Positions 44,785 through 52,481 of a stretch of 61,359 bases of DNA are shown here, in pieces. This DNA comes from Streptomyces sp. TRM49041. GTDB taxonomy: Bacteria; Actinomycetota; Actinomycetes; Streptomycetales; Streptomycetaceae. The notes beneath the pieces are model-generated. The model saw only the letters and a program-made list of their open reading frames with translations, made no database searches and was not told where the DNA came from. The stretch lies in the NCBI RefSeq assembly GCF_008271805.1, contig NZ_VSRY01000100.1, positions 1 to 61,359 of the forward strand. The letters are read 5' to 3'. How positions within the stretch are numbered: the first letter of the stretch is position 1; every line of letters begins with the position of its first letter. Both the position numbers and the translations under genes were made by a program.

Positions 44785-44901
44785 TCAGAAACTGGGCGTG
44801 CCGGCGATGGCCAGCGCGACTACGGCGAACGTGGCGACGACGACGAACGCGAGGACGGCGAGGTGCTGGCGCCAGCCGGGCCGGGGGCGTAACCGGGTAA
44901 C
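44785..44901 (-). pseudogene. Membrane-helix coding segment without a start, out of frame with the gene before it
   Basis: In this frame the minus strand encodes RLRPRPGWRQHLAVLAF, then a strong Val/Ala hydrophobic helix and a stop after AGTPSF, but no ATG, GTG or TTG precedes it. The neighbouring 44820-45098 gene ends out of frame over the same DNA in a low-complexity Ser/Arg tail. A frameshift near 44900 may have separated a membrane tail or a small overlapping gene. Confidence 0.4.
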
Positions 44902-45098
44902 AGGAGCTGGATGTTGTCCGCGGCCGTCGTCCACTCGATTCCGCCCTTGGGACGGATGTGAGCGATCCGTACGGTGCCGTTGCTGTGGAGCTCGTGCGTC
45001 ACGGCGACGAGGACGCCCTCACCACGCGAGGCGATGTCTCGGACGATTCGGTTCAGGAGCGGGTGCTGCTCGTACCCGTCCGGATCGACGGGGTTCAC
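44820..45098 (-). CDS. Small hypothetical protein, possibly frameshifted at its end
   Basis: A 92-codon frame from GTG 45098, which overlaps the upstream stop as GTGA. The first 65 residues look like a conserved soluble protein (EQHPLLNRIVRDIASRGEG, ELHSNGTVRIAHIRP, AADNIQLL). I believe this is a family common in Streptomyces accessory DNA beside XRE regulators, but I cannot assign a function. The last 25 residues are Ser/Pro/Arg low complexity and overlap a hydrophobic segment in another frame. Confidence 0.55.
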   Translation of the reverse strand: MNPVDPDGYEQHPLLNRIVRDIASRGEGVLVAVTHELHSNGTVRIAHIRPKGGIEWTTAADNIQLLLPGYAPGPAGASTSPSSRSSSSPRSP

Positions 45099-45262
45099 GT
45101 CCCCGCCTCCGGCCGGCTCTCGGCGCGGCGCATGAACTTCTCCCAGCTGTCGGCCGCCCGCAGACGCAGGTCCCGGATCGGCGCACCCGGCTGGGGTTCC
45201 ATCGGCGTGTACGTCCGGCCGCTCGCGCCGGGGGCCCTACGGGGCAGTTCGGAGGCGGTCAC
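45095..45262 (-). CDS. 55-residue hypothetical protein
   Basis: A small gene from GTG 45262 with GAGGAG about 7 bases upstream, stopping at 45095. The product contains TYTPMEPQPGAPIRDLRLR followed by AADSWEKFMRRAE, a pattern I associate with tiny conserved Streptomyces accessory proteins. The next gene overlaps it (GTGA), so the two form an operon divergent from the XRE regulator. Function is unknown. Confidence 0.6.
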   Translation of the reverse strand: MTASELPRRAPGASGRTYTPMEPQPGAPIRDLRLRAADSWEKFMRRAESRPEAGT

Positions 45263-45488
45263 GCGGTCGCTCCTCTCGTGTGGGCAGCAGCGGGCCGCGG
45301 TTCGGGACGCAACGCGGCCCGCTGCCTCGGGGGCCGCCCGGAGTCCTCAATCTCCGAGCGGCTGCGTCAACAGGCTGAACCCTTCCGGGTGCTGTCGGTT
45401 TCCGCGTCTTGAACGTACGGTCGCTGTGAGCGCGGTAGGACTGACTGGCAGTACGGGTTGGGGGCAACGCGCACTCGGGGAGCAGGAC

Positions 45489-46589
45489 ATGGCGGCGAGA
45501 CCGCCCGCACGGGGACGTGCGGCAAGAGGATCGGTTGCGGGGTTCGTGCTGCGGTTGGCGCGGGAAAGCATCCCCCGCACGCAGGCGGCGATGGCGGAGG
45601 CCCTGGACGTGGACCTGGGCACCTTGCAGGGCTGGGAGTCGGGGCGCCGCCCACTGGCCAACATGAAGGCGGGCGCGCTGCTCAGTCTGCGGCGCCGGCT
45701 GGGGCTGCTCGGCGCGGATCCGCGAGTGGTGGGCTTACTCGACCCGGCAATGGACGCGGACCAGATCATCGGGGCCGCGCTCGACGCACCGGAGGAGCTG
45801 GACCTGCACCCGCTGGCGTCGTGGGTGCACACGAGGGACACCGCGCACATGCTGGCGTGGGCCTTGACGGGGCTGGCACCCCCAGCTCTCGCAGGCCGGG
45901 TTCCGGCACCCAGGCGGGGGCCTTCGGCTCTTGCTCCCCAGCTCGGCACGGGAGAGCGGGCGCAGTTCTTCGAGCACCTGCGGGAGACCGCCGAAGCCGC
46001 GCGACGCCCGGCAGGCGGGGCTCTGCTGCACCGCCAGGCGCTCTATCTAGCCTCATACGACCGGGGACCCGCGGCGGCGTCCTGGACGGCGCAAGCCCTG
46101 CACGCACGGCGCGGGGTGCTGGCCCGACGGGGGTGGTCGGAGCACTGGGCGGAGGCGCGTTCGACGGCGACCGCGTTGGCCCGGCTGGGGGATCCCCAAC
46201 CGCTTCTGGACTTCATCGAGCGTTCCCTGGCCGACGACGACACCGCCGAGGCCGCGAACCTGAACTACTGGGCCTACTGGCTCGGCGGCGTACGACTGCC
46301 ACAGTCCGACGACCGGTTCATGCGGGACCGTGAACTGACCGCCTGGGACCCGGTCACGCTGCTGCGGGGCCTGGTGGGTGGGTTCCACTACGCCCCCGGG
46401 TATGTCGACCTGTACGCCCACACCCTCTGGGCTCTGCTGACCGCGCACCCATGGCTCCCGGCAGCGGCGAAGGGGTTGGCGGCGGAGCTTGAGGAACGTT
46501 CTGAGCGGGTGCTGGACGGCGGTGGGATCTCGGAAAGGTCCCGCCGCGAACTCAACGTCGTGCACTACGTTTTGCGTGATCGCACCTGA
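45489..46589 (+). CDS. XRE family transcriptional regulator with large C-terminal domain
   Basis: A 366-residue protein. A Cro/C1-type HTH occupies residues about 18-65 (VLRLARESIPRTQAAMAEAL, LGTLQGWESGRRPL). The long helical C-terminal region has repeat-like segments typical of Streptomyces XRE regulators. GGGGAG precedes ATG 45489. It is divergent from the tiny-gene operon and followed 16 bp later by an HD-domain gene. It may control these neighbours and the nine-gene operon; this is an inference. Confidence 0.83.
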   Translation: MAARPPARGRAARGSVAGFVLRLARESIPRTQAAMAEALDVDLGTLQGWESGRRPLANMKAGALLSLRRRLGLLGADPRVVGLLDPAMDADQIIGAALDAPEELDLHPLASWVHTRDTAHMLAWALTGLAPPALAGRVPAPRRGPSALAPQLGTGERAQFFEHLRETAEAARRPAGGALLHRQALYLASYDRGPAAASWTAQALHARRGVLARRGWSEHWAEARSTATALARLGDPQPLLDFIERSLADDDTAEAANLNYWAYWLGGVRLPQSDDRFMRDRELTAWDPVTLLRGLVGGFHYAPGYVDLYAHTLWALLTAHPWLPAAAKGLAAELEERSERVLDGGGISERSRRELNVVHYVLRDRT

Positions 46590-46605
46590 GAGCGGAGGTC
46601 AGCAC

Positions 46606-47178
46606 ATGGCGGACGAAACGGCGAAGGGCACGGCCGGCTTCATCTTCGAGATGGGCGTGATGAAGCAGGCCAAGAGGACCGGCTGGTGGTTCACCGGCAA
46701 CAACAACCCCGAGTCGATCGCCGACCACTCGTTCCGCGTCGGGATCATCGGCGCCGTCCTCGCGATGATGGAAGGCGTGGACCCGGCGAAGGTCGCGCTG
46801 ATGTGCCTCTTCCACGACACCCAGGAGACCCGGATCGGGGACATCCCTCATATCGGCCGCCGCTACATCAAGGCCGCGTCCAACGAGACCGTCACCGCCG
46901 ACCAGGTCGCCCGCGCGCACCCGGCGGTGAAGGCTGGAGTTCAGCGCGTGGTCGAGGAATACGAGGCCAACGACAGCCCTGAAGCGATCGTGGCCAAGGA
47001 CGCGGACAAGCTGGAGTGCTTGGTGCAGGCGATGGAGTACCGGGCGCAGGGAAACATGCTGGTGCAGGACTGGATCGACACGTCGTTGAGCAGCCTCAAG
47101 ACGGCGTCCGCCCGAGAACTGGCCGAGGCGGCGCTCACGATGTCGCCGCTGGAGTGGCGTCAGACTTTCCTCGGCTGA
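46606..47178 (+). CDS. HD domain phosphohydrolase (YfbR/HDDC2-like)
   Basis: A 190-residue HD protein with metal ligands in SIADHSFRVG (His), CLFHDTQETRIGD (His-Asp) and VAKDADKLECLVQA (Asp). It resembles 5'-deoxynucleotidases acting on dNMPs. GGAGG precedes ATG 46606. It is probably co-transcribed with the XRE regulator and ends at a terminator-like hairpin. Its role in this accessory region is unknown; nucleotide-pool control in defence or metabolite repair is possible. Confidence 0.88.
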   Translation: MADETAKGTAGFIFEMGVMKQAKRTGWWFTGNNNPESIADHSFRVGIIGAVLAMMEGVDPAKVALMCLFHDTQETRIGDIPHIGRRYIKAASNETVTADQVARAHPAVKAGVQRVVEEYEANDSPEAIVAKDADKLECLVQAMEYRAQGNMLVQDWIDTSLSSLKTASARELAEAALTMSPLEWRQTFLG

Positions 47179-47188
47179 CCGCGAGAAA

Positions 47189-47237
47189 CGACGAAGCCTC
47201 CGCTTCGGAGCGATCCGGCTCGGTGGGGGCTTCGTCG
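47189..47237 (+). terminator. Terminator after the HD-domain gene
   Basis: CGACGAAGCC at 47189-47198 pairs with GGCTTCGTCG at 47228-47237, with an inner TCCG-CTT-CGGA hairpin, 10 bp after the stop. Confidence 0.7.
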
Positions 47238-47321
47238 AGTTCAGATCATGCGGCGCTGGCTTGGGGGCCTTGACGAGGTGCACAGCGCGAACACCCCAGG
47301 CAGCGCAGGGGCTGGTGCCTT

Positions 47322-47928
47322 TCACCGTCCCTGCAGTGCCGCCCGTGCCCGAGTGGCGTGCATGGCCGCGTTGTCACGGGCGATGTGTGCCCTTTCTTGA
47401 ACGCTTCTGCCGAACTCTCCCCACCCGAAGAGCAAGGCGAAGAAGGCGGCCATCGTCGCTGTCACCAAGGCTGCCGATGCCATGGCCTGAGTCAAGCCTG
47501 CGGACAGATACGCGAGGAGGCGCACACGGGTGTCGACCGCGAGGTCAGCACAGCGACCGGCCCACAGTTCGAAGCCCTGCGCGGCCCGTGCGAGGAACGC
47601 CGCGACGCACCCGACGAAGAGCAGGACGAAGAGAAGTCCCGTGGTTGATGGTCAGACCGCCGTGGTTGTCGCCGCCGATGAACACCCCGGTCCCAGTGTT
47701 GCTCTGGTTGAAGATGGTGGTTCCCCCGACAGCGAGGGTCTTGAACTCGTTGACAGCCATCGGGTAGGCGTCGAGGTGTGCCCGCAGGAACGGGGTCACG
47801 CGGGCCGCGAGCTCCTCCGCCGTAGCGCCCTGGTCGTCGAACACGGCTACGGCATGGTTCTGCTCGGCGACTGTTCCCCGGTGCATAAGCTCGCGCACCT
47901 TCGCCTTTGCCCACTCCCACCGACCCAA
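47322..47928 (-). pseudogene. Two-helix membrane protein with RHIM-like motif, frameshifted
   Basis: From TTG 47928 (GAGG upstream) about 90 codons encode a soluble start (EELAARVTPFLRAHLDAYP) and then IFNQSNTGTGVFIGGDNHGG. The frame then turns Arg-rich, while the +1 frame immediately continues with two membrane helices (LLFVLLFVGCVAAFLA and ALVTATMAAFFALLFGW) to a stop at 47322. One extra base near 47655 would explain this. The VFIGGDN piece fits the amyloid RHIM core (I/V-x-I/V-G-x-x-N). The function is unknown and the frameshift could be a sequencing error. Confidence 0.5.
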
Positions 47929-48307
47929 AGTGGCCTCGGTCGCCAGAGCGACAGCCGTACCGGTGGCAACCGCGCGTGGCTACGGAACGGGACCGTATGC
48001 CTGCATCTCAGCTACGTCAAACACTCCGTCAGGACTTTCGCGATACCTATGGCTTGGGCTTTCACAGTCAAACCGGGAAGAAAAGACTGAGGCCCCGTCA
48101 CCCTGAGTGAGGGTTTCGGGGCCTCGTTCCAGCGCCTTCATGTCTGACACTTCGTCAGTGAATTCGGCTGACCTTGCACGGTCCCTGCACAGGGCGCTGG
48201 GAGATGCCGGAAGGTGTCGACAGATATTGGAAGGTGTTTCCGTAGGTCACAGCTCGATTTTGGGCCCCCGGAGACTTGTCCTGTTTGACCCCACTTTGTC
48301 CGCCTCC
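47929..48307. other. 379-bp region without a recognised gene
   Basis: It contains a terminator-like hairpin (48090-48124), an inverted repeat CTGAC-N5-GTCAG (48144-48158) and a direct repeat GGAAGGTGT at 48209 and 48229, 20 bp apart. No protein-like frame is seen. It is the right border of the accessory region before the HTH-MurA gene. Confidence 0.4.
48090..48124. terminator. Terminator-like hairpin
   Basis: AGGCCCCG (48090-48097) pairs with CGGGGCCT (48117-48124). The loop can itself fold (CACCCT with AGGGTT). Confidence 0.6.
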
Positions 48308-49837
48308 CTAGATGTCCCGGAAGATCTCGATCTGCGCGCCCACGGAGTTGAGGCGCTCCGCGAGGTCCTCGTAGCCGCGGTTGATGACGTAGACATTGCG
48401 CAGGACCGAGGTGCCCTCGGCGGCCATCATGGCCAGGAGGACCACCACGGCGGGGCGGAGGGCCGGGGGGCACATCATTTCGGCGGCGCGCCAGCGGGTC
48501 GGGCCCTCGACGAGGACGCGGTGCGGGTCGAGGAGCTGGAGGCGGCCGCCGAGGCGGTTGAGGTCTGTGAGGTAGATGGCGCGGTTGTCGTAGACCCAGT
48601 CGTGAATGAGGCTCTGGCCCTGGGCGGACGCGGCGATGGCGGCGAAGAACGGGACGTTGTCGATGTTCAGGCCGGGGAACGGCATGGGGTGGATCTTGTC
48701 GATGGGCGCCTCCAGTTTGGAGGGGCGCACGGTCAGGTCCACCAGCCGGGTGCGGCCGTTGTCGGCGTAGTACTCGGTGGTGCGGTCGTGGTCGAGGCCC
48801 ATCTCCTCCAGCACCGCGAGCTCGATCTCCAGGAACTCGATCGGTACGCGACGGATCGTCAGTTCCGACTCGGTGACCACGGCGGCGGCCAGCAGGCTCA
48901 TCGCCTCGACCGGGTCCTCGGAGGGTGAGTAGTCGACGTCCACGTCGATGTGCGGGACACCGTGGACGGTGAGCGTCGTCGTGCCGATGCCCTCCACGCG
49001 TACGCCGAGGGCCTCCAGGAAGAAGCAGAGGTCCTGGACCATGTAGTTGGAGGACGCGTTGCGGATGACGGTGACGCCGTTGTGGCGGGCGGCGGCCAGC
49101 AGGGCGTTCTCGGTGACGGTGTCGCCGCGCTCGGTCAGCACGATCGGGCGGCTGGGCGAGACGTCCGGGTCGACCTCGGCGTGGTAGAGGCCCTCGGTCG
49201 CGGTGATGTCCAGGCCGAACCGGCGCAGGGCGATCATGTGCGGTTCGATGGTGCGCGTACCGAGGTCGCAGCCGCCGGCGTACGGCAGCTTGAAGGACCG
49301 CATGCGGTGCAGCAGCGGCCCGAGGAACATGATGATCGAGCGGGTACGGCGAGCCGCGTCCGCGTCGATGGCCTCCATGTCGAGCTCGGCGGGCGGCGCG
49401 ATCTCCAGATCGGTGCCGTCGTTGATCCAGCGGGTGCGTACGCCGATGGAGCTGAGGACCTCGAGCAGCCGGTAGACCTCTTCGATGCGGGCGACGCGGC
49501 GCAGGACGGTGCGGCCCTTGTTCAGCAGCGAGCCGCACAGCAGGGCCACGCACGCGTTCTTGCTCGTCTTGACGTCGATGGAGCCGGAGAGCCGGCGACC
49601 GCCGACCACGCGGAGATGCATGGGCCCGGCGTAACCGAGCGACACGATCTCGCTGTCGAGCGCCTCACCGATGCGGGCGATCATCTCAAGGCTGATGTTC
49701 TGGTTCCCGCGTTCGATGCGGTTGACGGCGCTCTGGCTGGTGGCCAGCGCCTCGGCGAGCTGCGTCTGTGTCCAGCCGCGGTGCTGGCGGGCGTCACGGA
49801 TGAGCCTGCCGATGCGTACGAGGTAGTCGTCTGCCAT
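48308..49837 (-). CDS. HTH-fused UDP-N-acetylglucosamine 1-carboxyvinyltransferase homologue (MurA-like)
   Basis: A 509-residue protein. Residues about 8-62 form a Cro/C1-type HTH (QHRGWTQTQLAEALATSQSA). The rest is an EPSP-synthase-fold enolpyruvyltransferase with SIDVKTSKNACVALL, the catalytic-loop Cys190 in YAGGCDLGTR, and HPMPFPGLNID. MurA transfers enolpyruvate to UDP-GlcNAc in peptidoglycan synthesis. Streptomyces carry such HTH-fused copies besides the normal MurA. A palindrome sits just upstream of its start, so it may regulate itself. Enzymatic activity is not certain because several MurA residues differ. Confidence 0.88.
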   Translation of the reverse strand: MADDYLVRIGRLIRDARQHRGWTQTQLAEALATSQSAVNRIERGNQNISLEMIARIGEALDSEIVSLGYAGPMHLRVVGGRRLSGSIDVKTSKNACVALLCGSLLNKGRTVLRRVARIEEVYRLLEVLSSIGVRTRWINDGTDLEIAPPAELDMEAIDADAARRTRSIIMFLGPLLHRMRSFKLPYAGGCDLGTRTIEPHMIALRRFGLDITATEGLYHAEVDPDVSPSRPIVLTERGDTVTENALLAAARHNGVTVIRNASSNYMVQDLCFFLEALGVRVEGIGTTTLTVHGVPHIDVDVDYSPSEDPVEAMSLLAAAVVTESELTIRRVPIEFLEIELAVLEEMGLDHDRTTEYYADNGRTRLVDLTVRPSKLEAPIDKIHPMPFPGLNIDNVPFFAAIAASAQGQSLIHDWVYDNRAIYLTDLNRLGGRLQLLDPHRVLVEGPTRWRAAEMMCPPALRPAVVVLLAMMAAEGTSVLRNVYVINRGYEDLAERLNSVGAQIEIFRDI

Positions 49838-49849
49838 GTGCCGCAGGCT

Positions 49850-49865
49850 ATCTCAGATATGAGAT
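49850..49865 (-). promoter_or_regulatory. Palindrome upstream of the HTH-MurA gene
   Basis: ATCTCA-GATA-TGAGAT is a 6-bp-arm inverted repeat 13 bp before the start codon, in an AT-rich patch. It is a candidate operator for the protein's own HTH domain. Confidence 0.45.
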
Positions 49866-49961
49866 GCAATTCGCGCTGGGGTGGGCTGTTCGGGTGATGT
49901 CCCGTCGGCCGTACGGCAGTTCTGGCCGTTTCCGGCCGACAGGCAGTCAGCTTGCCTTATT

Positions 49962-50546
49962 TTACCCTGGGTACACCACATCTAGCACATTTCTTACGAA
50001 ACGGTCGAGATCCCCCAAACCGGAAGCGCTCCGAGTTCTGCGTCCCCTTGTCAGAAGGTGCGGGATGGCGCCGTGCAGTACCAGGGTCACCACGGCCGCG
50101 TGCTGACGGGTCACCGGCAGTCCGGCGCCCCGCTGCAACGACTCGAACGCGGCGAAGTCCGAGGCGGCGACGGGGTCCAGGATCTCCGCCAGCCACGATC
50201 TGCGCGCGGCCTCCGCTTGGAGTTCCAGGTACGCCAGCAGCCGGGTGTGTCCCGGTCCGTCGGCGATGTCCTCCAGCAGCCCCCGCAGCAGGGCGATCAG
50301 CCCCTCGCGGTCCGTCGGGCCGGGCCCCGCGGCCGCGAGCCGTACCGCGACCTCGCGGTACCGCTCCACGCAGCGCTCGGCCACTCCGCGCAGCAGGGCG
50401 TCCCGGCTCGGGAAGTAGTTCTTGGTGGTGTCCGACGGCATTCCGGCGGCGGCGTCCACCGCGCGATGCGTCAGCCCGCGCCCGCCCGCCTCCGCCAGGA
50501 CCTCCATGGCGGCGTCGCGCAGCCGGTCGCGCCGATCGGGATTCAC
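49962..50546 (-). CDS. TetR family transcriptional regulator
   Basis: A 194-residue TetR-type repressor with the N-terminal HTH (RLRDAAMEVLAEAGGRGLTHR, then NYFPSRDALL) and a helical ligand-binding C-terminal domain. GTG 50546 has GGGGAGAG upstream. It is divergent from an FAD-dependent monooxygenase gene, and a 30-bp palindrome between them is an obvious operator. It probably represses the monooxygenase until a substrate-like ligand binds. Confidence 0.9.
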   Translation of the reverse strand: MNPDRRDRLRDAAMEVLAEAGGRGLTHRAVDAAAGMPSDTTKNYFPSRDALLRGVAERCVERYREVAVRLAAAGPGPTDREGLIALLRGLLEDIADGPGHTRLLAYLELQAEAARRSWLAEILDPVAASDFAAFESLQRGAGLPVTRQHAAVVTLVLHGAIPHLLTRGRRTRSASGLGDLDRFVRNVLDVVYPG

Positions 50547-50591
50547 GCACTCTCCCCTCTCCGGAGGTCCCCATGATGACCTTGGCGAGGC

Positions 50592-50621
50592 TACCCCACC
50601 TGTGGTACCACAGGTGTGGTA
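50592..50621. promoter_or_regulatory. TetR operator palindrome
   Basis: CACCTGTGGTACCACAGGTG (50597-50616) is a perfect 20-bp palindrome. It extends to 50592-50621 with only one mismatched pair. It lies midway between the divergent tetR and monooxygenase starts. Confidence 0.85.
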
Positions 50622-50641
50622 GAGAGGAAGAGGGGCTCCAC

Positions 50642-51700
50642 ATGACAGGCACGGCAGTGGTGGTCGGCGCGGGCGTCGGCGGACTGGCGACGGCGATCGG
50701 CCTGCGGCGCGCGGGCTGGCAGGTCTCGGTGCTCGAACGCCGGACGGAGCTGGAGCGGTACGGCACCGCCTTCGGCATCCATCCGGCCGCGCAGTCCGCG
50801 CTCGACCATCTGGGTGTCGGGGAGGCGTTCCGCCGTAAGGCCCTGTCGTACCGGGGCGCCCGCGTCCGTACGCCGGACGGGCGCGTCCTGGCGAGCCTCC
50901 CGCTGGAGCGCGTCGAACGACGGACCGGCCGCCCCGTGCGCCTCATCTCCCGCCCCCACCTGCTGGACGCACTGCTCGCCGAGGTGGGACGCCTGGGGGA
51001 CGTGCCGCTGCGCCTCGGCCGCCCCGTCACCGACGTGGCCGAGCTGGAGCGGTCGTACGACCTGGTCGTGGGCGCCGACGGCATCGGCAGCGCCGTACGC
51101 ACGGCCCGGTTCGGTGCCGGCAGCGGCCCCCGGTCCATCGGTACCGTCGCCTGGATCGGCGTGGCCGGCTTCGAGGTGGACGGCGTGTACGGCGAGACCT
51201 GGGGCGACGGCCGCTTCTTCGGGCTGACGCCCATCGAGCCCGGACGCACCAACTGGTACGCAACGGTCCCCGGGCGCCGGGTCGCCGAGACGCCCGACGC
51301 CCTCCGTGCCTGCTTCACCGGCTGGCACGACCCGATCCCTCGCCTCCTGGCGGAGACCGATCCGGCGACGTGGATCCGCTACGACATGCGCCACCTCGCC
51401 CCGGCCCTGCCGTCCTTCGTCCATGACGGCCGTATCGCCCTCGTCGGCGACGCGGCCCACGCCATGACCCCGAACCTCGGCCAGGGCGCCTGCACCGCCC
51501 TCCAGGACGCGGAGGCCCTCGCCCGGGCCGTCGCCGCACGCGGCCCGTCCGCCCTGCCCGCGGCCCTCCGGGCGTACGACGCCGAACGTCGCCGTCCCGC
51601 GCAGCGCATCGCACTCGGCTCCCGCACCCTGCACCGCGTGATGAGCACCCGTCACACGCGGATGCGGAACACCTTGGTCGGCCTGTTGCCGTCGTCGTAG
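50642..51700 (+). CDS. FAD-dependent monooxygenase
   Basis: A 352-residue class A flavoprotein monooxygenase with VVGAGVGGLATAIGLRRAG, the DG motif in VVGADGIGSAVRTARF and GDAAHAMTPNLGQGACTALQ. It hydroxylates small, often aromatic, substrates with NAD(P)H and oxygen. GAGGAAGAGG precedes ATG 50642. It is paired with the divergent TetR regulator. The probable left end of the Tn7-like element lies only about 15 bp after its stop. Confidence 0.9.
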   Translation: MTGTAVVVGAGVGGLATAIGLRRAGWQVSVLERRTELERYGTAFGIHPAAQSALDHLGVGEAFRRKALSYRGARVRTPDGRVLASLPLERVERRTGRPVRLISRPHLLDALLAEVGRLGDVPLRLGRPVTDVAELERSYDLVVGADGIGSAVRTARFGAGSGPRSIGTVAWIGVAGFEVDGVYGETWGDGRFFGLTPIEPGRTNWYATVPGRRVAETPDALRACFTGWHDPIPRLLAETDPATWIRYDMRHLAPALPSFVHDGRIALVGDAAHAMTPNLGQGACTALQDAEALARAVAARGPSALPAALRAYDAERRRPAQRIALGSRTLHRVMSTRHTRMRNTLVGLLPSS

Positions 51701-51714
51701 GCGGCGCGCCTGAG

Positions 51715-51975
51715 GTGTCCCGTCTCAGCGAAGTTAGCCGGCGGTGTCGCGTTGACCTGCGAGGGCTGGATTGGGTGAGACGGCTGCCAGCAGCCCCCGA
51801 GCGTCTGAAGGCGAACCACATCCCCTTCAGCGACGTCCCTGGCTACTCCCAGGCGCTCCGCCGCGTCCAGGGCCTCGGTGCCCGCCAGAAGGAACGCCTC
51901 CTCGAACTCTTCCTGCCGCGAGCGAACCTGACCAGCGGCGCCGCCGCCCGCTACAACGGCAGAGGACCCCGGTGA
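51715..51975 (+). CDS. Possible small ORF at the transposon left end
   Basis: An 86-codon frame from a GTG inside the transposon end. The last 55 residues look protein-like (ERLKANHIPFSDVPGYSQAL, RQKERLLELFLPRANL) and the frame ends within a strong terminator. The true start, if any, may be further in. It may be the 3' remnant of a larger gene. No family is recognised. Confidence 0.3.
   Translation: MSRLSEVSRRCRVDLRGLDWVRRLPAAPERLKANHIPFSDVPGYSQALRRVQGLGARQKERLLELFLPRANLTSGAAARYNGRGPR
51719..51738 (-). repeat. Candidate left-end transposase-binding repeat
   Basis: CGTCTCAGCGAAGTTAGCCG matches 15 of 20 bases of the complement of the repeat at 61284-61303 and 14 of 20 of the complement of 61314-61333. 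It includes the shared CTCAG-(C/T)-GAA core. It is in inverted orientation relative to the right end, as expected for TnsB sites. Confidence 0.55.
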
Positions 51976-51989
51976 TGCCGGGGTCCTCT
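51961..51989 (+). terminator. Terminator near the transposon left end
   Basis: AGAGGACCCCGG (51961-51972) pairs perfectly with CCGGGGTCCTCT (51978-51989), followed by TTACTT. Confidence 0.85.
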
Positions 51990-52012
51990 TACTTCAAGAT
52001 CAACTGCTGGTG

Positions 52013-52318
52013 TCAGCGAGGGTTGATCTCGACCTTGACGTGAAGGCACGTACCGGCGGTGATGAGCGGGCCGCCGACGAAGGGGAAGCCAGTGAAGCAA
52101 AGGGCGACCCCGGAACCAACGCAGAGAACGGAGAACCCGAACTGGCACCAGGCGAGTGCTCCCTCGGGGCGCCTCCTGCTCACGGAGACGAGGGGCTGGC
52201 GCTCTGTCGGATCTACTGGGGTACCGTCGGTGGTAGTCAGGAGGAATACCTCTTTCCTGTGCGTACAGGTACCAGGGCAGTTCTGCTTGCCGGCTCTCTG
52301 CCCTGGTCCTGTGGGACC
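52013..52318 (-). CDS. Possible small membrane protein, start unclear
   Basis: On the minus strand this frame is open for 101 codons after a TGA. The second half looks like a membrane protein (WCQFGFSVLCVGSGVALCF, FPFVGGPLITAGTCL) ending VEINPR and a stop. No ATG is present; GTG 52193 would give about 59 residues but lacks a ribosome-binding site. It lies tail to tail with the 51715 frame. Nothing else is recognised between 51990 and 52440. Confidence 0.35.
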   Translation of the reverse strand, partial: GPTGPGQRAGKQNCPGTCTHRKEVFLLTTTDGTPVDPTERQPLVSVSRRRPEGALAWCQFGFSVLCVGSGVALCFTGFPFVGGPLITAGTCLHVKVEINPR

Positions 52319-52440
52319 TCAACGGCTGGGGTTCCAGCTCGTGAGATCCATGGTGCGGCGGACTTGACAGGGCCTGAGGTACACTGGTCGACGGATTGAT
52401 CCGCATGGCGTCGAGTCGACAGTTAAAGTCGAAGATGACA

Positions 52441-52468
52441 TTGAAACTGGATAGCGAAGCCATACGGA
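52441..52468 (+). promoter_or_regulatory. Promoter of the 52482 cargo gene
   Basis: TTGAAA and TACGGA are separated by 16 bp. The expected transcription start is only a few bases before the GTG at 52482, suggesting a nearly leaderless mRNA. Confidence 0.5.
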
Positions 52469-52481
52469 TCAAACGGTAGCG

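Noticed and set aside
48138..49553. 471-codon alternative frame on the minus strand over the MurA-like gene
   Set aside because: Arg/Pro/His-rich shadow frame of the HTH-MurA gene.
51745..51763. Second left-end transposase repeat
   Set aside because: Only about 10 of 14 aligned bases agree and the spacing does not match the right end; not strong enough.
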